Shown in pieces: positions 1-6,591 of a stretch of 7,601 nucleotides of DNA. A program made the translations under genes and the position numbers. The notes beneath the pieces are model-generated. The model saw only the letters and a list, made by a program, of their open reading frames with translations, had not been told where the DNA came from and ran no database searches. This DNA is from Acidobacteriota bacterium (GTDB taxonomy: Bacteria > Acidobacteriota > Vicinamibacteria > Vicinamibacterales > Vicinamibacteraceae). Within the stretch, counting starts at the first letter, position 1, and every line of letters begins with the position of its first letter. The stretch is taken from NCBI GenBank assembly GCA_023418055.1, contig JAEZDP010000102.1:1-7601 (forward strand), in the 5' to 3' direction.

Positions 1-329
1 CCGGGCCAGCGCGGGTCGCGCTCGAGCATCGAGCCGCTCTGGATGTAGATGCCGTGCTGCCGGGCGCTGGCGTGCAGGCGGTCGGTGTGCACGTTGGGGA
101 TCTCGACCGCCAGGTGCTCGAGGAGCGCACCCACCGACGCGTACGCCGGCGCTGCGTGGGCGAACTCGGGGAACACCACGAGGCGCACGGGCACGAACGG
201 CGTGCTGCCGACGACCGCGGACTCGATCATCTCGAGCATGCGGTCGGTGTTGGCCGTCATCGCGTCGCGCGTCCTTGGCGTCGGCAGGTCGGTCTGACAG
301 GCCGCGACCGCATACCGGAGGTCACTCAC
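1..329 (-). CDS. Nitrilase-superfamily carbon-nitrogen hydrolase, N-terminal part (runs off left edge)
   Basis: Seen: 109 codons of an open frame that continues past the left edge. The N-terminus has the first beta strand typical of the CN-hydrolase fold (YAVAACQTD, residues 6-14). It is followed by VVFPEF at 51-56, in which Glu55 matches the general-base Glu of the Glu-Lys-Cys triad. IYIQSGSMLE (94-103) matches the strand preceding the usual catalytic Lys region. The Lys and the nucleophilic Cys lie beyond the edge, so catalytic competence cannot be judged. The GTG start is preferred because it keeps the first strand, overlaps the upstream stop as GTGA, and has CTGGAG seven bases upstream; the next Met is residue 24, inside the fold. 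Family knowledge: these enzymes hydrolyse nitriles, amides or carbamoyl groups in the cytoplasm. No signal peptide is visible. The substrate is unknown. The gene is the last visible member of the coupled unit with the two propeller genes. Confidence 0.88.
   Translation of the reverse strand, partial: MSDLRYAVAACQTDLPTPRTRDAMTANTDRMLEMIESAVVGSTPFVPVRLVVFPEFAHAAPAYASVGALLEHLAVEIPNVHTDRLHASARQHGIYIQSGSMLERDPRWP
326..329 (-). promoter_or_regulatory. GTGA start/stop overlap (translational coupling junction)
   Basis: The TGA stop of the 1125-residue protein (326-328) overlaps the GTG start (327-329) of the nitrilase-like gene. Such 4-bp overlaps are typical of coupled genes within one operon. Confidence 0.8.
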
Positions 330-3300
330 GGCGCGACTCCAGCCAACCGCGGCACCTGTCGGCCCACGACACGCGTGTTGTAGCGGCGCACCCACTCGGG
401 TTCGTCGCGCTCGCGCTCGACGTCCCCCGGCGTGGTCGCGAAGGTCTCGACGCGCTCGGGATAGGCCGTCATGCCGCGATGCGGCAGCGGCCAGGCATGG
501 TCGGGGCTCGCCGAGTTGATGTCCATCTCCTTGCTGAACCCGTGGCTGTGCAGCAGGAACGTCCGCGTCCATCCCTCGGCCAGACCCGGCAGCGCCGAGG
601 CGTCGAAGTGCAGGGCCACCTCGTCGCCCGGGCGCGCCACCACGAAGCGGTCGTCGGCCTCGAGCAGCAGCTCCCTGACGTCGCCCTCGCGCGTGTATCG
701 CCCCGGCATCTGCTTCCAGGGCGAGTGCGGCGTGACCTGCGCGTAGTCGAAGGTGAGTGGTTCCTCGGGCGAGTCGATTGCGGAGAAGCCCCGCCACTGG
801 AGGGTGGCCTCCCGAGGTGCCAGACGGGTCGTCACCGGCGCGTCGCCCGTATCACGCGACGCCACCTTCGCTGCGTCCCAGTAGATGCGCATGCTCGTGC
901 GGATGCGCACCTCGCGGCTGTCGCTCAGGAACTTACCCGACAGGTCGACGACGACGGTTTGCGGACGACCGACAGGGATGCCGACCTCGTCCACGACGGT
1001 CTGCCACGCGCCCGTGGGGTCCTTCACCTGCAGCGACGGCGGTTGCAGGGGGTAGCCGGCCTGCGAGGCCGCGATGTTGTCGCTCGAGAAGGCATAGTCC
1101 GTCCAGCCGGTGAGCAGCAGCAGCGTGTCATCGGGTGCCGTCGGCCCGAGATCGAGGACCAGGTCGTGCAACGCGGCGTAGCCCCGCACCGGCAGCAGCG
1201 GCAGGTCGGCCACGTAGCGGCGGTCCACCGAGCGGAGCGCGTCGAGGACGTCCTGCCCGCGGGCCCCTCGGGCGCTCACGGGCAGCCGCCCATCACGTGC
1301 CGCAAACAGGGTGAAGCCGGGAAACGGCGGCGCAAACAGGCCCTCACGCGGATGCACCTCCACGCCCGCCGGATGGTCCACGGCGACGAGCGCGAAGTGG
1401 TCGAGAAACAGCGTCTCCTCGAGCTCGTTGGTCACCCGCAGTTCGAAGTCGCCGCCGCGCGCCACGAGCTGGTCGCCGCGGATGCGCACGTACTCCTCGG
1501 GGTCGGGCACGTTGAACACCCCGGGCGCCAGCTGGTAGCCCATCTCGCCGCCGCCCAGGAAGTCGGACACGAACTCGAACCGCTCGCCGTTCCACGTGAA
1601 CAGGTAAGGACACGACGACGGTTTTCGATCGAGCTCGATGACCTCCACCGTGCGTGCCGCCTCATCGCTCTGCACCTCGGCCTGGACGATGCCCGCCGGC
1701 CACAACACGCGGATGACGTCCACCGACGCGCGCGTGCCGAGGCCGAAGACGATGTCGGCGGGGGCTGCCATGGGCGACGAGACGGCTGTCTCGACCTTCT
1801 GCCACAGGCTGCCGGCGCGCATCTCCACCTTGGCCCCGACGCCCGTGCGGTTACTGACCTGACCCGTCAGGCGCACGCGGACGCCGGGATGCGTGACGCC
1901 TTGCGCCGGGCGCATGCGCACGCGGCCGTCCGAGAGCGCCACGAGATCCAGCACGCCGCTGCCGTCCACGTCGAGGGCCACGGCGGCGGAAAGCGGCTGC
2001 GCCTGGGTTGTCGCACCGCCCACCTGCTGCCAGCCATCACCGACGTTGCGCGCGACGCGCAGCCCACCGGCCGTGCCGGCGACCACGTCGAGCAGCCCGT
2101 CGTTGTCGGCATCGAGCAGGAGCGCCGTGGTGGCGTCGCCCGGCAGCGTGTCGGCAGGTCGGGCCGTGACGCGGCCCGTCGAGCTGCCCAGCGCGACCAG
2201 CGACGGCCCCGTCGGCGTGCTGACGAACAGATCGGGGTAGCCGTCCTTGTTCAGGTCGCCCACGGCAAACGTCGTGGCGGCTGGAAGGGCCGTCAGGCCC
2301 ATGGCCTCGCTGGCGTCGGCAAAGCTGCCGTCGCGCATGTTGCGCCACAGGCGGATGCCACCGTCGTGCGTCCGCACGAGGACGTCGATGTCCCTGCGCA
2401 GGTCCACGTCGGCCGCGACGATCTGCCGGACACGCGACGGCTGTTGCGCAGGCAGGGCCGTGGCGCCGATCTCGACGAAGGTGCCATCGCCGTTGTTGCG
2501 CCAGACCTCGAGTGGGGCGGCCGCCCCGGTTCGGCTGTCCCCACCCGCCACGATGTCGAGGTCGCCGTCGTGGTCGAGATCGACCAGCGCCACGGCGTGC
2601 ACGTCGAGCTGGCTCGATACCGACGAAGGTACGGTGACGTCGACGAAGCGGGCCGGCGAGGCCTGCCGCCACAGCCGAAGGCCGTTGCGGCCATGCACGA
2701 CGAGGTCGGGGGCGCCGTCGTTGTCGATGTCGGCCATCGCCGCTCCACGGGCGCCGAGTCCTGGCATCGCCAGCGTGGCCTCATCAGCCGCTGGCCTCAC
2801 CGTGCCCTGATCGTTGCGGAGGAGGTACACCGTCGCGTCGGTCACGAGCACGAGGTCCGTGAAGCCATCGCGATCCACGTCGCCCGCGGTGAGCCCCACC
2901 ACGTCCGTGTAGTCGTCCAGCGTCGTCCGGGCCGGCTCGAAGGTCATCGTCGGGACGTCGCGCGCCACGAGGCCGCCTTCCGCGCCGGTCGAGATGATCG
3001 CCTCCGCGTACCGCCCCTGTTCGAGGTAGGTGTTCGAGTAGGTGGTGCCGTAGCCCGACTCGCGCAGGACCTGGAACCTCGCGGTGATCTCGCTGCCGGC
3101 GGCACGGTTGCCATTGCGCGTGTGCGCCACGGCCAGGTTGTAGAGGGCCGAGACGTTGTAGGGTTCGAGTTCGACGGCGCGTGCGAACACCGTGACGGCT
3201 TCTCCATACGCGCGCTGCTGCAGCAGCAGCTGGCCGAGGTTCACGAGCGCGCCGACGTCGCTGTCATCGTCGGCCAGCACACGGCGGAAGGCGGCAATGG

Positions 3301-3703
3301 CGTCGGCCTCACGGTTGTCGGCACGTGCGATGAGGCCGAGCAGGTAGTCGGCGTGGGGCGGGCCGTCGGGCAGCGCCGACACGGCTTCCGCCTCTCGGCG
3401 TGCGGCCTCGAGGTCGGTGGCGTAGAAGTGGGAAATCGCCAGGTTCACGCGGGCCGCGGTCAACGTGCCGTCGAGCGCCAGGGCTCGGCGGAACTGCTCG
3501 GCCGCGGGCGCGTAGTTGAACTGCTCGAGGTGCGCCACGCCGATGTTGTTCGCACGCCACGCTTGTTCTCGGGCGTCGGCAGGCGCACGCTGCGCCACGA
3601 CCGCCGCGCCCGCAAGCCCGACGATCGTGGCGAAGGCGAGCGCCGTCAGGGACCGGCTGCGGGTACTGACGAAACGGAGCATGCCGGAGCGTATCGTGCT
3701 CAT
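326..3703 (-). CDS. Secreted TPR / FG-GAP propeller / ASPIC-UnbV protein with long C-terminal extension
   Basis: Seen, 1125 residues: an Arg-rich N-region and hydrophobic stretch (19-37) look like a signal peptide, with cleavage perhaps after Ala37. About five TPRs follow at 46-217 (e.g. ALVNLGQLLLQQRAYGEAV). Then seven FG-GAP/VCBS units have Ca-type loops starting at Asp275, 325, 375, 432, 483, 531 and 578, spaced 47-57 residues, which suggests a seven-bladed propeller. Loop 4 (DVDLRRDID) is degenerate; loop 7 has Ser for the third Asp. An ASPIC/UnbV module (about 605-690) carries SNRTGVGA and VLWPAG. The last ~430 residues open with CPYLFTWNGERFEFV (698-712) and match no domain I can name. 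Known: FG-GAP units bind Ca2+ and mediate contacts in integrin-type proteins; ASPIC/UnbV has no settled function. Inferred: an extracytoplasmic binding or scaffold protein. No Shine-Dalgarno precedes Met1 or the alternative Met8, so translation probably depends on coupling to the upstream CRTAC1-type gene. Confidence 0.93.
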   Translation of the reverse strand: MSTIRSGMLRFVSTRSRSLTALAFATIVGLAGAAVVAQRAPADAREQAWRANNIGVAHLEQFNYAPAAEQFRRALALDGTLTAARVNLAISHFYATDLEAARREAEAVSALPDGPPHADYLLGLIARADNREADAIAAFRRVLADDDSDVGALVNLGQLLLQQRAYGEAVTVFARAVELEPYNVSALYNLAVAHTRNGNRAAGSEITARFQVLRESGYGTTYSNTYLEQGRYAEAIISTGAEGGLVARDVPTMTFEPARTTLDDYTDVVGLTAGDVDRDGFTDLVLVTDATVYLLRNDQGTVRPAADEATLAMPGLGARGAAMADIDNDGAPDLVVHGRNGLRLWRQASPARFVDVTVPSSVSSQLDVHAVALVDLDHDGDLDIVAGGDSRTGAAAPLEVWRNNGDGTFVEIGATALPAQQPSRVRQIVAADVDLRRDIDVLVRTHDGGIRLWRNMRDGSFADASEAMGLTALPAATTFAVGDLNKDGYPDLFVSTPTGPSLVALGSSTGRVTARPADTLPGDATTALLLDADNDGLLDVVAGTAGGLRVARNVGDGWQQVGGATTQAQPLSAAVALDVDGSGVLDLVALSDGRVRMRPAQGVTHPGVRVRLTGQVSNRTGVGAKVEMRAGSLWQKVETAVSSPMAAPADIVFGLGTRASVDVIRVLWPAGIVQAEVQSDEAARTVEVIELDRKPSSCPYLFTWNGERFEFVSDFLGGGEMGYQLAPGVFNVPDPEEYVRIRGDQLVARGGDFELRVTNELEETLFLDHFALVAVDHPAGVEVHPREGLFAPPFPGFTLFAARDGRLPVSARGARGQDVLDALRSVDRRYVADLPLLPVRGYAALHDLVLDLGPTAPDDTLLLLTGWTDYAFSSDNIAASQAGYPLQPPSLQVKDPTGAWQTVVDEVGIPVGRPQTVVVDLSGKFLSDSREVRIRTSMRIYWDAAKVASRDTGDAPVTTRLAPREATLQWRGFSAIDSPEEPLTFDYAQVTPHSPWKQMPGRYTREGDVRELLLEADDRFVVARPGDEVALHFDASALPGLAEGWTRTFLLHSHGFSKEMDINSASPDHAWPLPHRGMTAYPERVETFATTPGDVERERDEPEWVRRYNTRVVGRQVPRLAGVAP
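337..342 (-). promoter_or_regulatory. Ribosome binding site deciding the GTG start of the nitrilase-like gene
   Basis: On the minus strand the bases read CTGGAG. The GGAG core is followed by a seven-base spacer to the GTG at 329. It lies inside the last codons of the upstream gene. The good core and spacing support a GTG start rather than an internal ATG, and mean this gene may initiate on its own as well as by coupling. Confidence 0.6.
3700..3703 (-). promoter_or_regulatory. ATGA start/stop overlap (translational coupling junction)
   Basis: The TGA stop of the 563-residue CRTAC1-type gene (3700-3702) overlaps the ATG of the 1125-residue gene (3701-3703). No ribosome binding site is visible upstream of that ATG, which favours termination-reinitiation. 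Confidence 0.85.
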
Positions 3704-5391
3704 CGCTGGAACGCCATGCGCTTGACGATGCCGCGGCCTTCTTCGATGACCACGGTCTGGCCGGCCTCGGTGGCGCCGATGGTCTCGACGCGGCCGGATG
3801 GCCAGCGCACCTCGAGGCCTTCCACTCTGGACGCTTGCGCCAGCCCGAAGGTCACGGGCAACTCGCTCTGCGAGAGATAGCTCGAGCCCGACTTCACCAT
3901 GGCGCTGCGACGCACGCCTCCAGAAAGGGTCGCGGTCACCGTGGCACCGATGCCCGATCGGTTGGACGCGATGCCGGCCAACCGCACGCGCAACGCGTGC
4001 CCCTTGTTGCCGCCGTCGTTGCGCAGCAGTCGCGCCGGGCCGCCGTTGGTTGTCACCACGAGGTCGAGGTCGCCGTCGTTGTCCATGTCGAGGTACGCGG
4101 CGCCTCGCGCGACGACCGGTCGCGCCAGGGCAGGGATGGCGGGCGCCAGGTCCTCGAACCGGTTCCGGCCGAGTGCCCGGAAGAGGTGGGCCGGCTGGGC
4201 GTGTGTCACGCGGGGCTGCGCACGGGCGATGTCGTCGGCCACGTGGCCATTGGCCGCGAAGATGTCGAGCCGCCCGTCGTTGTCCACGTCCACGAAGAAG
4301 CAGGCGAACGTGAGCGTCAGCAGCGAGTCGCGGCCGATGGTCGAGGTCAGCGCCTCGTCCACGAACAGGCCGTTGCCCTCGTTGGCGTAGAGGGCGATCA
4401 TCTCGTTCGAGAAGTTGCCGATGAGCAGCCCGGGCCGGCCGCTCCCGTTCCAGTCGGCCGCGTCGGTGCCCATGCCCGCGCGGGCGACCCCCACCTCGTT
4501 GAACGCGACGCCCGCGGGAATGCCCTCGTCGATGAACGTGCCCGAGCCGCTGTTGCGGAACAGGCGGTTGGGCTGGGTGTCGTTGGCGACGAACAGGTCG
4601 ATGCGCCCGTCCTGGTCGTAGTCGATGAGCGCGATGCCGAGTGCCTTGTTGTCGGAGTCGTCGAGGCCCGCGGCGCGGGTGACGTTCTCGAACGTGCCGT
4701 CACCCTTGTTGCGGTACAGCCGCGGTGCGGCGCCTTTGTAGGCCTCAGGCGTGCAGTACGACTTGTTCTTGCCGTCGAGTGAGCACCGGCGGTCGGTCTC
4801 GAGGGTCCACTGCACGTAGTTGACGACGAACAGGTCGAGCCGCCCGTCGTGGTCGTAGTCCACCCAGGCGGCGCCGGTCGAGAAGGTCGACTCGCCGACG
4901 CCGGCGCGTGCCGTCACGTCCACGAACGTGCCCGTGCCGGTGTTCCGGAACAGACGATTGCCCTCGATGGCCGTCACGAACAGATCGATCTGCCCGTCGT
5001 TGTCGAAGTCGCCGGCCGCCGCGCCCATGCCGTACATCGACACGTCGAGCCCGACCTGCGTCGTGATGTCGGTGAACGTGCCGTTGCCGTTGTTCTTGTA
5101 GAACGCGGGCAGGGCCTTGCTGTCGGGCCGCCCGGGCCAGTGGCGCGAGTTGACGAAGAACAGGTCCTGATAGCCGTCGGTGTTGTAGTCGAAAGCCACC
5201 ACGCCCGACCCCATCGTCTCGGGCAGGTACTTCTCGCCGAACGCGCCGTTGGTATGCGTGAAGCGGATGCCGGCCCGCTCGGTGACGTCCGTGAAGGTCA
5301 CGCGCTGGCTGCCACCCTGGGCGAAGGGATGGGCCATCATGCCCATCGAGACGGCGGCGGCCATGACCGCGAGCGCACGGAAGCAAGTCAT
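3700..5391 (-). CDS. CRTAC1-type secreted FG-GAP propeller protein with ASPIC/UnbV domain
   Basis: Seen, 563 residues: a signal peptide (about 1-24, hydrophobic 5-20, possible cleavage after PFA) and an opening VTFTDVTERAGIRFTHTNG, typical of CRTAC1-family bacterial proteins. Seven calcium-type loops start at Asp68, 128, 178, 257, 313, 368 and 435; six follow DxDxDGxxD closely, with Asn70 in the first. The fifth (DWNGSGRPG) has lost its third and last Asp. Recurrent LFRNxGxGTF strands lie between loops. An insert at 191-221 between blades 3 and 4 carries Cys203 and Cys213, a likely disulfide. ASPIC/UnbV covers about 464-548 (SNRSGIGA, VRWPSG). Length and order fit the family. Start: first ATG after an in-frame stop at 5428-5430; only a weak AGG lies upstream. 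Inferred role: Ca-stabilised surface or periplasmic binding protein; ligand unknown. It overlaps the next gene, which has the same propeller and ASPIC modules, so the two may act together. Confidence 0.94.
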   Translation of the reverse strand: MTCFRALAVMAAAVSMGMMAHPFAQGGSQRVTFTDVTERAGIRFTHTNGAFGEKYLPETMGSGVVAFDYNTDGYQDLFFVNSRHWPGRPDSKALPAFYKNNGNGTFTDITTQVGLDVSMYGMGAAAGDFDNDGQIDLFVTAIEGNRLFRNTGTGTFVDVTARAGVGESTFSTGAAWVDYDHDGRLDLFVVNYVQWTLETDRRCSLDGKNKSYCTPEAYKGAAPRLYRNKGDGTFENVTRAAGLDDSDNKALGIALIDYDQDGRIDLFVANDTQPNRLFRNSGSGTFIDEGIPAGVAFNEVGVARAGMGTDAADWNGSGRPGLLIGNFSNEMIALYANEGNGLFVDEALTSTIGRDSLLTLTFACFFVDVDNDGRLDIFAANGHVADDIARAQPRVTHAQPAHLFRALGRNRFEDLAPAIPALARPVVARGAAYLDMDNDGDLDLVVTTNGGPARLLRNDGGNKGHALRVRLAGIASNRSGIGATVTATLSGGVRRSAMVKSGSSYLSQSELPVTFGLAQASRVEGLEVRWPSGRVETIGATEAGQTVVIEEGRGIVKRMAFQR

Positions 5392-5463
5392 CCGGCCTAG
5401 CGTATGCGCGGGGCCTGCGCAGACGGCTCACCCGAACGTACTACCTGCTGGCGATTAAACGCC
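5392..5463 (-). promoter_or_regulatory. Short intergenic leader before the CRTAC1-type gene
   Basis: This 72-bp gap separates the phosphodiesterase stop from the CRTAC1-type start. It contains a small inverted repeat, TGCGC at 5405-5409 with GCGCA at 5417-5421 and a seven-base loop, without a T-run, so it is not a convincing terminator. No clear -35/-10 pair was found. It could hold a promoter for the three coupled genes or simply be an intra-operon spacer. Confidence 0.3.
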
Positions 5464-6504
5464 CTAGCGCGGCGTCGCGCGCCGGCGTGTCGCTGCGAAG
5501 CCCTCGTACTGGTCGGTCGCGATGAAGTCGACCCCGGCGTCGCGGGCCGCGTCCCAGCGTGTCCGGGCCCCCGCCTCCGAGCCGAAGTTGTAGCCGTCGT
5601 ACCATCCCTGCCCCGCGTCGGGCGCATGGCCGTTCAGCGTGTAGAAACGAATCCAGAGATCCTGGGCGTGCGCGCGTGTGACGAGGGCTCGCAGGCGGTC
5701 GGCATCGGCGGGTGTCCAGTCGCCGGCGCGTGGAGGCCCCCCCGCCTCCACCACGCCCCAGGGGAAGTTCACCCAGCGACGATAGTTGCTGGCCCGGCTC
5801 GCGATGAGCGCCTCGGCGGGCATGGCGGCCAGCGCCTCCGCCCGCGCCTCCGCATCGTCGCCCGGGGGCGCCGGCACGTCGATGGCTCCGAAGAGACGCA
5901 ACGGGTGGCCAGGTGGCACGGCGTCGTGAAAGCGGGCGGCCTGTTCGCCACTGGTCCCCGTGAGGACGAGCAGCGGTCCGAGGGTCAGCGGTTCGGCGTG
6001 GTCGGGTGTGTCGGTGCGCGGGGCCGTGGTCAGCCAGTCGCCGTACTTCCCAAGCGTTGTCCACACGGCGTCGAGATGCGCCGGCTCGGTGGTCTTGAAG
6101 TCGAGGTTGAGGACGATGAGCGGCCAGTGGTCGCGACGGCTGCCTGTGAGGGCTTCCTCCATGATCGGGCGGATCCGCTCGAAGAAATACTGCTCGAAGC
6201 TCGGGGCGTCGCCCGCGTGTTCGACGTCGTGTGCGACGACCGATGTGCCGGTGCCGTCGGCTTCCAGCCGCCAGATGAGGTCCTGCTCGATGGCCACCGG
6301 CAGGCCGGTCGAGAGGCCGCGGTCGATGCGGTCGGCAAAGCGGCCTTCGTAGGGGTAGGCGTTGTGCGCGTCGAGCAGGACGCGGCGGCCGGGGCCGTAC
6401 CCGCCAGACGGCGAGACGGCGGTCTGGGCGCCGAGCGCCGCCAGCAGGCCGAGGACGAGGCACGCCGACACGGGAAGCACGCGAGGGGCGAGGGCTGGAG
6501 TCAC
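5464..6504 (-). CDS. Exported PLC/GDPD-like phosphodiesterase (TIM-barrel superfamily)
   Basis: Seen, 346 residues from a GTG start: a hydrophobic segment (about 11-29, ending ALGAQTA) looks like a signal peptide. DAHNAY with His47, IEQDLIW with Glu73 and Asp75, VVAHDVEH with His92, and LNLDFK with Lys137 occur in the order expected for catalytic and metal sites of the GDPD / PI-PLC superfamily. The C-terminal GVDFIATDQYE (324-334) resembles the last barrel strand of GDPDs. Known: GDPDs cleave glycerophosphodiesters to glycerol-3-phosphate and an alcohol; PLC relatives cleave phospholipid headgroups. The usual HRG is AHN here, so the substrate is uncertain. Start: GTG at 6504 gives a compact signal peptide; an in-frame ATG at 6534 adds ten residues. 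Neither has a good Shine-Dalgarno. The frame stays open much further upstream, but that part is antisense to pilT and is not coding. It lies 72 bp upstream of the propeller genes, on the same strand, and diverges from pilT. Confidence 0.82.
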   Translation of the reverse strand: MTPALAPRVLPVSACLVLGLLAALGAQTAVSPSGGYGPGRRVLLDAHNAYPYEGRFADRIDRGLSTGLPVAIEQDLIWRLEADGTGTSVVAHDVEHAGDAPSFEQYFFERIRPIMEEALTGSRRDHWPLIVLNLDFKTTEPAHLDAVWTTLGKYGDWLTTAPRTDTPDHAEPLTLGPLLVLTGTSGEQAARFHDAVPPGHPLRLFGAIDVPAPPGDDAEARAEALAAMPAEALIASRASNYRRWVNFPWGVVEAGGPPRAGDWTPADADRLRALVTRAHAQDLWIRFYTLNGHAPDAGQGWYDGYNFGSEAGARTRWDAARDAGVDFIATDQYEGFAATRRRATPR

Positions 6505-6591
6505 GAGATGTGGTGTACCGCGATCGGCAGGCATCCGCAAGAGCCCGGCTGGCTCAAGCCCGTCGCACGGCATGCCGATGACGGGGAGGAC
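6505..6591. promoter_or_regulatory. Divergent intergenic region between phosphodiesterase and pilT
   Basis: This 87-bp space must carry the promoter for pilT, and probably one for the minus-strand genes, unless promoters lie inside the coding regions. I see no convincing -35/-10 pair for either strand. It contains an inverted repeat, GAGCC at 6541-6545 with GGCTC at 6551-6555, and a perfect 10-bp palindrome, CGGCATGCCG at 6568-6577, just before the pilT ribosome binding site. Either could be an operator, but short GC palindromes are common in DNA of this composition. Confidence 0.4.
6583..6590 (+). promoter_or_regulatory. Shine-Dalgarno-like purine run before pilT
   Basis: GGGGAGGA precedes the ATG at 6592. 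The GGAGG core ends only two bases before the start codon, closer than usual. An in-frame ATG at 6508 has GGAG (6497-6500) at an ideal seven-base spacing, so the start is not fully settled. Confidence 0.45.

Noticed and set aside
12..18. Lipobox-like VSAC in the phosphodiesterase signal peptide (residues 12-15 of that protein)
   Set aside because: The given span is in residues of the protein encoded at 5464-6504. The hydrophobic core follows rather than precedes the Cys, so lipoprotein processing there is unlikely.
3214..3227. Perfect palindrome GCTGCTGCAGCAGC
   Set aside because: It lies inside the TPR coding region, where it encodes a Gln/Leu-rich helix (QLLLQQ). It is explained by codon use and has no regulatory context.
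275..3880. A 1201-codon open frame on the plus strand, antisense to the 1125-residue gene
   Set aside because: Its translation is Arg/His/Val-rich low-complexity text with no domain, as expected opposite a GC-rich gene. The minus-strand frame has clear TPR, FG-GAP and ASPIC motifs.
3835..4782. A 315-codon plus-strand open frame antisense to the CRTAC1-type gene
   Set aside because: It has no recognisable motif and is a mirror of the GC-rich coding strand. The opposite strand is strongly supported.
5405..5421. Inverted repeat TGCGC/GCGCA considered as an intrinsic terminator
   Set aside because: The stem is only five base pairs with no T-run, and it lies 14 bases upstream of a start codon. 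This is not enough to call a terminator.
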